The translations under genes and the position numbers were made by a program. 64,000 nt of DNA from DATAOG01 sp963753685 (GTDB taxonomy: Bacteria; Pseudomonadota; Alphaproteobacteria; Geminicoccales; Geminicoccaceae): contig CAVWDE010000010.1 in assembly GCA_963753685.1 (NCBI GenBank), positions 1 to 64,000 of the forward strand. Direction: 5' to 3'. The notes beneath the pieces are model-generated. The model worked only from the letters and a program-made list of their open reading frames with translations. It did no database searches and had not been told where the DNA came from. Positions 59,216 to 64,000 of this stretch are shown here, piece after piece. Position 1 is the first letter of the stretch. The number at the start of each line of letters is the position of its first letter.

Positions 59216-60220
59216 ATGCATCTCGCCCGCTTTCCCCGCGTTCTCTTCGCCCATCTGCCGACCCCGCTCGAGCCGATGCCCAACCTCACCCGGCGGCTCC
59301 AGGGCCCGCGCCTCTACGTCAAGCGCGACGACTGCACCGGCCTCGCGACCGGCGGCAACAAGACGCGCAAGCTCGAGTTCCTGCTCGGCGACGCGCGGGC
59401 GCAGGGCGCCGACACGCTGATCACCCATGGTGCCGTGCAGTCCAACCACGTCCGCCAGACCGCGGCCGCCGCCGCCCGCCACGGCCTCGCCTGCGAGGCG
59501 GTGCTCGAGCGCCGGGTGCCGGGGCACGGGCCGGGGTACGAGGCGACCGGCAACGTCCTGCTCGACCGGCTGTTCGGGGCGAGGCTCCACTTCGTCGCCG
59601 CCGACACCGACATGGACGGGGCCTGTGCCGGGGTCGCCGAAGCGGTGCGCGCGCAGGGCGGGCGGCCGTATATCATCCCGGGCGGCGGCTCGAACGCGGT
59701 CGGCGCGCTCGGCTACGTCAACGCCGCGCTCGAGCTTTTGCAGCAGGCGAACGACCGCGGCCTCCGGATCGATTGCGTGGTGGTCGGGACCGGCAGCACC
59801 GGCACTCAGGCGGGCCTGGTCGCAGGCCTCGAGGGCGCCAGTTCCGGGATCGACGTGCTCGGCATCTGCGTCCGCCGGCCGGCGGAAGCGCAGATCGAGT
59901 CGGTGCTGCGGACCGCGAACGCCACCGCGCACCACCTCGGCCTTGAGCACGACATCAGCCGCGCGCGCGTCATGGCGAACGGCGACTACGTCGGCGACGG
60001 CTACGGGCTGCCCACGGCCGGCACGCTCGAGGCGATCCGGCTCGCGGCCGAGACCGAAGGCCTGCTGCTCGATCCGGTCTATACCGGCAAGGCCATGGCC
60101 GGCCTGATCGACCTCTGCCGGAAGGGCTTTTTCCACGCCGACCAGAACGTGGTCTTCCTGCACACTGGCGGTTCGGCCGCCTTGTTCGCCTACGAGGCGG
60201 ACCTCGCACCCGCCACCTGA
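59216..60220 (+). CDS. D-cysteine desulfhydrase/ACC deaminase-family PLP enzyme
   Basis: This 334-residue fold-type II PLP enzyme has LYVKRDDCTGLATGGNKTRKLEF, with the PLP Lys in GGNKTRK, GAVQSNHVRQTAAAAA, and the phosphate-binding GTGSTGTQAGL. These fit D-cysteine desulfhydrase (DcyD) and the related ACC deaminase. I prefer the former, as the context has no plant-hormone genes. ATG 59216 is chosen; a TTG at 59192 is upstream in frame. Confidence 0.85.
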   Translation: MHLARFPRVLFAHLPTPLEPMPNLTRRLQGPRLYVKRDDCTGLATGGNKTRKLEFLLGDARAQGADTLITHGAVQSNHVRQTAAAAARHGLACEAVLERRVPGHGPGYEATGNVLLDRLFGARLHFVAADTDMDGACAGVAEAVRAQGGRPYIIPGGGSNAVGALGYVNAALELLQQANDRGLRIDCVVVGTGSTGTQAGLVAGLEGASSGIDVLGICVRRPAEAQIESVLRTANATAHHLGLEHDISRARVMANGDYVGDGYGLPTAGTLEAIRLAAETEGLLLDPVYTGKAMAGLIDLCRKGFFHADQNVVFLHTGGSAALFAYEADLAPAT

Positions 60221-60384
60221 AGCGCGCGCTCAAGTCGAGATCGACCCGGCGGGCGCCAGAGCCGGACGGCGCGCGGCCACCGACCAGATCGCCGCGATCC
60301 TGAAGCTCCTCGCTGGCAGGGTCTGCTGCCAAATCTAAATGAATGGTTGCCGGGGATCGACGGCGAGCCCGGGGAGGAGTCGCG

Positions 60385-61095
60385 ATGGCGGAGCGGCGGG
60401 CGGCGGTGGTGATCGGGGTCGGGCCGGGGCTCGGCTTTGCCCTGGTCAGGCGGTTCGCGCGCGCCGGCATGGCGGTGGCGATGGCCGCGCGGGCCAAGGA
60501 TCGCCTCGACCAAATGCTGCACGAGACGCCGGTCGCGGGGGCCAGGGCTTATGCCTGCGATGCCACCGATGAGGCCGCGGTCGGCCATCTGTTCGAGGCG
60601 GTGGAGCGGGATCTCGGCGCGCCCGAACTGGTGGTGTTCAATGCGGGCACCTTCGAGCCGGGCGGCGTGCTCGAAACCCTGGCCGCCGACTTCGAGCGCT
60701 GCTGGCGGGTCGGCTGCCTCGCGGGCTTCCTGGTCGCACAAGGCGCGGCCCGGCGCATGCTGGCCCTGGGCCGGGGCACGATCATCTTCACCGGCGCCAC
60801 CGCGGCGCTGCGCGGCGGTGCCCGCTTTGCCAATCTCGCGGTGCCCAAGTTCGGCCTGCGCGCGCTCGCCCAGAGCCTGGCGCGCGAGCTCGGTCCCCAG
60901 GGCATCCACGTCGGCCATGTGGTGATCGATGGCCAGATCATGTCGGAGCGCTACCAGCATCTGGCGGCCGGGCGCGGCCCGGACGCGCTGCTCGCTCCGG
61001 ACGCGATCGCCGAGAGCTACTACCAGCTGCATCTGCAGCCGCGCAGCGCCTGGACCCTCGAGCTCGATCTGCGGCCCTGGTCCGAGAAGTTCTAG
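60385..61095 (+). CDS. Atypical SDR lacking the catalytic Tyr
   Basis: This 236-residue protein has the cofactor motif GVGPGLGFALVRRF (about residues 11-24), NAGTF, TGATAALRGG at the Ser position, and a Lys in VPKFGLRALAQ. The Tyr four residues before that Lys is replaced by Leu, so classical SDR chemistry is doubtful. The GPQGIHVGHVVIDG segment marks a known atypical subgroup. ATG at 60385 has GGAGG upstream. It is followed by a small gene 18 bases later. Confidence 0.82.
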   Translation: MAERRAAVVIGVGPGLGFALVRRFARAGMAVAMAARAKDRLDQMLHETPVAGARAYACDATDEAAVGHLFEAVERDLGAPELVVFNAGTFEPGGVLETLAADFERCWRVGCLAGFLVAQGAARRMLALGRGTIIFTGATAALRGGARFANLAVPKFGLRALAQSLARELGPQGIHVGHVVIDGQIMSERYQHLAAGRGPDALLAPDAIAESYYQLHLQPRSAWTLELDLRPWSEKF

Positions 61096-61113
61096 GCGCA
61101 AAAGGGGATCTCG

Positions 61114-61434
61114 ATGGCCCACTATCTGGTACGCGCGCGGATCCGGCCGGACCGGCAGGGCGAGCTTGCCGAGCGCCTCGCGGCCGATGCCTTCATCGAT
61201 CTGCAGCCCTTCGGCCGCGCGCTGACCAAGGGCCTGCGCAACGCCCGCGTCGAGGCCGCAGGCGCGGTCTGGGAGGAGGAGGACTACTGCGCGCCGCCGC
61301 TCGCCGAGGAGCGCGCCGCCGTGCTCGACGCCTATTTCGAGGCGATCGCGGTCGAGCCGGTCGCGCGCGGCGATGGCTGGCGGCGGATCGAGGCTTTGCC
61401 GCGGCTGTTTCCGAAGCTCTCTGAAGGGTCCTGA
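61114..61434 (+). CDS. Hypothetical small protein
   Basis: This 106-residue soluble acidic protein (MAHYLVRARIRPDRQGELAERL, then AVWEEEDYCAPPLAEERAA) follows the atypical SDR by 18 bases and is probably in its operon. I do not recognise the family; the opening strand-helix pattern resembles ferredoxin-like dimer folds, which is a weak guess. Confidence 0.65.
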   Translation: MAHYLVRARIRPDRQGELAERLAADAFIDLQPFGRALTKGLRNARVEAAGAVWEEEDYCAPPLAEERAAVLDAYFEAIAVEPVARGDGWRRIEALPRLFPKLSEGS

Positions 61435-61548
61435 GCGCCCAGCGACGCATAGCGTTAGCACGACTTCAAGACTATTGGCGCCAAGTGTACCTCTACCCGT
61501 GGCCGGGCTGCAGGCGCGCCGCGGACGCCCGCGCCGGGGAGAGACGGG

Positions 61549-63201
61549 ATGACTGCACAGCCGACCCTGTTCGCCACCCACGAGGTTCTGAACCAACCGC
61601 CGCCGCTCGAGGCTTACAACCTGTTCGAGCAGGATGCGGCGCTCTGCGAAGCGGTGGCGCGCGAGGGCGGCAGCTGGGGCGAAGACCGGCTGGTCCGGTT
61701 CGGCGCCTGGCTCGGCGAGGCCGCGACCCTCCGGCTCGGCGAACTGGCCAACCAGAACCCCCCGGTCCTGCACAGCCACGACCGCTTCGGCCACCGGATC
61801 GACGAGGTCGCATTCCATCCCGCCTGGCACGAGCTGATGCGCCGGGCGGTCGCCGAGCAGGTGCACGCCTTACCCTGGGTCGATCCCCGCCCCGGCGCCC
61901 AGGTCGTGCGCGCGGCCTCGGCCTTTCTGCTCAATCAGGTCGAAAGCGGCGTCTGCTGCCCGCTTGCCATGACTTTCGCGGCGCTGCCGGTGCTGCGTCA
62001 GGCGCCTCAGGTCGCCGGGGCCTGGGCGCCCAAGGTCCTGACGGCCGAGTACGATCCGAGCTCACAGCCGGTCGCCGGCAAGCGCGGCGCTCTGATCGGC
62101 ATGGCGCTGACCGAGAAGCAGGGCGGCTCGGATCTGCGCGCCAACAGCACGACAGCGGAGCCGGTGGGCGATGGCAGCTTCCTGCTGGTCGGCCACAAAT
62201 GGTTCTGCTCGGCGCCGATGTCGGACGCTTTCCTGACGCTCGCGCAGACCGAGGCCGGTCTCACCTGCTTTTTCGTGCCGCGCTGGCGGGCGGACGGGGT
62301 GCGCAACGCCATGCACATCCAGCGGCTCAAGGACAAGCTCGGCAATCGCGCCAACGCCTCGGCCGAGATCGAGTACGCCGGCGCCGTGGCGCAGCTGATC
62401 GGCGAGCCCGGCCATGGCGTGCGCGCGATTATCAAGATGGTCCACCACACCCGGCTCGACGCCGCGCTGAGCTCGGCCGCGCTGATGCGCCAGGCGGTCG
62501 CCCAGGCGCTCCACCACGCCGCCCACCGCAGCGCCTTCCAGAAGCGGCTGATCGACCAGCCGCTGATGAAGAGCGTGCTCGCCGACCTCGTCCTCGAGGC
62601 CGAGGCGGCGCTGGTCCTGGCGATGCGCCTTGCGCGCGCCTTCGACGCCGCGGCGAACGACCCGGCGGCGGCGAGCTTTGCCCGCCTCGCGACCGCGGTC
62701 GCCAAGTTCTGGATCTGCAAGCGGGCGCCGGCCGCGATCGGCGAAGCCCTCGAATGCCTGGGCGGCAACGGCTACGTCGAGACCTCGATCCTGCCGCGCC
62801 TGTACCGCGAGGCGCCGGTCAACTCGGTCTGGGAAGGCTCCGGCAACGTCGTCTGCCTCGACGCGCTGCGCACGCTCACCCGGGATCCGGGCGCCCAGGA
62901 CGCCCTGTTGGCCGAACTCGAGCGGGCGCGCGGCGCCGATCTCAGGCTCGATGCCTGGCTGGTCCGGCTGAAGAACCGCCTGCGCGAGCCCCCCGACCCC
63001 GAGGCGCAGGCGCGCCGCCTGGTCGAGCAGCTGGCGCTGGCCCTGCAGGGCGCGCTCCTGGTCCAGCACGCCCCGCCCGCGGTCGCCGACGCCTTCTGCG
63101 CCTCGCGCCTGGCCGATGGCGGCGGGCGGCAGTTCGGCGCCCTGCCGCGCGGCCTCGATCCGGCGGCGATCTGCGAGCGGGCGCGGCCGAAGCTCGCCTG
63201 A
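61549..63201 (+). CDS. AidB-like acyl-CoA dehydrogenase
   Basis: This 550-residue flavoprotein matches the AidB subgroup of acyl-CoA dehydrogenases: LNQPPPLEAYNLFEQD at the N-terminus, ESGVCCPLAMTFAALP, MALTEKQGGSDLRAN for FAD binding, and ECLGGNGYVETSILPRLYREAP near the C-terminus. AidB protects DNA from alkylation and also has weak isovaleryl-CoA dehydrogenase activity. It is longer than ordinary dehydrogenases of this fold, as expected. Confidence 0.87.
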   Translation: MTAQPTLFATHEVLNQPPPLEAYNLFEQDAALCEAVAREGGSWGEDRLVRFGAWLGEAATLRLGELANQNPPVLHSHDRFGHRIDEVAFHPAWHELMRRAVAEQVHALPWVDPRPGAQVVRAASAFLLNQVESGVCCPLAMTFAALPVLRQAPQVAGAWAPKVLTAEYDPSSQPVAGKRGALIGMALTEKQGGSDLRANSTTAEPVGDGSFLLVGHKWFCSAPMSDAFLTLAQTEAGLTCFFVPRWRADGVRNAMHIQRLKDKLGNRANASAEIEYAGAVAQLIGEPGHGVRAIIKMVHHTRLDAALSSAALMRQAVAQALHHAAHRSAFQKRLIDQPLMKSVLADLVLEAEAALVLAMRLARAFDAAANDPAAASFARLATAVAKFWICKRAPAAIGEALECLGGNGYVETSILPRLYREAPVNSVWEGSGNVVCLDALRTLTRDPGAQDALLAELERARGADLRLDAWLVRLKNRLREPPDPEAQARRLVEQLALALQGALLVQHAPPAVADAFCASRLADGGGRQFGALPRGLDPAAICERARPKLA

Positions 63202-63221
63202 GAGCCCGCGGACCGGTTTCA

Positions 63222-63240
63222 CCCGGCCTTCAAGGCCGGG
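63222..63240 (+). terminator. Stem-loop after the AidB-like gene
   Basis: CCCGGCC (63222-63228) pairs perfectly with GGCCGGG (63234-63240) around the loop TTCAA, 20 bases after the stop. No T-run; likely a weak terminator. Confidence 0.5.
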
Positions 63241-63410
63241 CGCGGCTTTCGCGCGGCTTGCCCGTCGAGCCCGGGCGATGAGGGTAAGGCGAGCCCGATC
63301 GGACAACGACCGACCGGACAGCAAGGCCCTAAGGATTTTGGCCTGCAAGCAGCCTTCCATTTCCGGATGGCCAGATCTAGCCTGCCGATGCCTGTCGGAA
63401 GGATCGTCCG

Positions 63411-64000
63411 ATGAATTGGTCCAGGCTATTGTTCGCCGGTCTGATGGCCGTTCAGCTCGCGTGCGCCGGCCCGGCCGCGGCCGGGAATGTGCTGCGCTGG
63501 GCGAGCGTCGGTGGGGCGCTGACTGCCGACCCGCATGCTTACGACGATACCCAGACCTGGGCCCAGCTCGCGCAGATCTACGAGGGGCTTGACGGGCTCG
63601 ATTCCAACTGGGAGCTGGTGCCCCAGCTCGCCGTGGCCTGGCGGCTGGTCGAACCGACGATCTGGGAGTTCGACCTGCGCCCGAATGTCCGCTTTCACGA
63701 CGGCACCCCGCTTACGGCCAGCGATGTCGTCTTCAGCTTCACGCGCGCGAAGACCGAGCTTCCGCAGGGTCTGGCTGGCCGCATCCAGAGCATCGCCGAG
63801 GTGCGGGCGGTCGACGAGCACACCGTCCGCATCGAGACCAAGTTCCCGGACCCGCAGCTCTCGGAGAAGGTGCGCGGCATTGACATCATGTCGGAACGCT
63901 GGGCGGCGGCGCACGACGCCCGGGTGCCAGTCAACGCCAGCGCTGGTGAGCAGGAGAACTACGCCTCCCGGCACGCCAACGGTACCGGCCCGTTCGTCCT
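63411..64000 (+). CDS. Peptide/nickel-type ABC transporter substrate-binding protein, partial
   Basis: The gene starts at the ATG at 63411 with GAAGGA upstream and runs off the window. A signal peptide (LLFAGLMAVQLACAG, cleaved near PAAAGN) is followed by the SBP_bac_5 opening: LRWASVGGALTADPHAYDD, QIYEGLDGLD, and WEFDLRPNVRFHDGTPLTASDVVFSF. These are the family's best-known motifs. The substrate (peptide, opine or similar) cannot be told from this part. Confidence 0.88.
   Translation, partial: MNWSRLLFAGLMAVQLACAGPAAAGNVLRWASVGGALTADPHAYDDTQTWAQLAQIYEGLDGLDSNWELVPQLAVAWRLVEPTIWEFDLRPNVRFHDGTPLTASDVVFSFTRAKTELPQGLAGRIQSIAEVRAVDEHTVRIETKFPDPQLSEKVRGIDIMSERWAAAHDARVPVNASAGEQENYASRHANGTGPFV

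Overview
The window is G+C-rich (about 70% by eye) chromosomal DNA from an alphaproteobacterium, most like the Rhodospirillales. The evidence is the order coaBC/ubiB/ubiE/mutM/enoyl-CoA hydratase/rpsT/dnaA/dnaN/recF/gyrB, a TrcR (DUF1013) regulator, BcsN, and Irr-type iron boxes. No rRNA, tRNA, CRISPR array, intact insertion sequence or prophage was seen.

Layout. (1) 330-9496: a tightly coupled leftward operon runs LitR/CarH-type B12 photoreceptor-regulator, ECF sigma factor, two CrtI-family enzymes, acyltransferase, glycosyltransferase, DUF1499. A divergent aldehyde dehydrogenase starts across the same promoter region. The set matches a staphyloxanthin-type C30 carotenoid glycosyl-ester pathway under light control, but no C30 synthase lies in the window. 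(2) 9634-11569: fasciclin, Dps and SOUL stress proteins. (3) 11601-13898: a nucleotidyltransferase/SDR gene wreck and a flavin enzyme. (4) 14047-20049: cellulose synthesis genes bcsN-bcsA-bcsB, with BcsB running into a TPR tail. (5) 20263-28619: TSUP permease, acyl-CoA ligase, several SDRs, a FitAB-type toxin-antitoxin pair with its own palindrome, MutT, TrcR and lipoproteins. (6) 29482-31815: polar amino-acid ABC transporter without an ATPase gene. (7) 31905-45260: Rrf2 regulator and the conserved coaBC-to-gyrB core. (8) 45285-46375: a small scar with an AT-richer orphan gene, an orphan RHH antitoxin and a DUF4062 relic. (9) 46528-55583: an iron block with bacterioferritin, FbpB-type permease, FbpA-type binding protein and an imelysin/di-heme/imelysin/DUF1513 operon. 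Three intergenic regions in it carry Irr-box-like palindromes. (10) 55748-64000: stress protein, GGDEF-EAL protein, D-cysteine desulfhydrase-like enzyme, an SDR without its catalytic Tyr, AidB-like dehydrogenase, and the start of a peptide-binding protein.

A recurrent oddity is small frame breaks, mostly +1, in genes that otherwise look intact: bcsN, bcsB, gyrB, the iron permease and DUF1513. Because gyrB is essential, most are probably sequence errors, so each affected gene is annotated at its inferred full length with the break position given.
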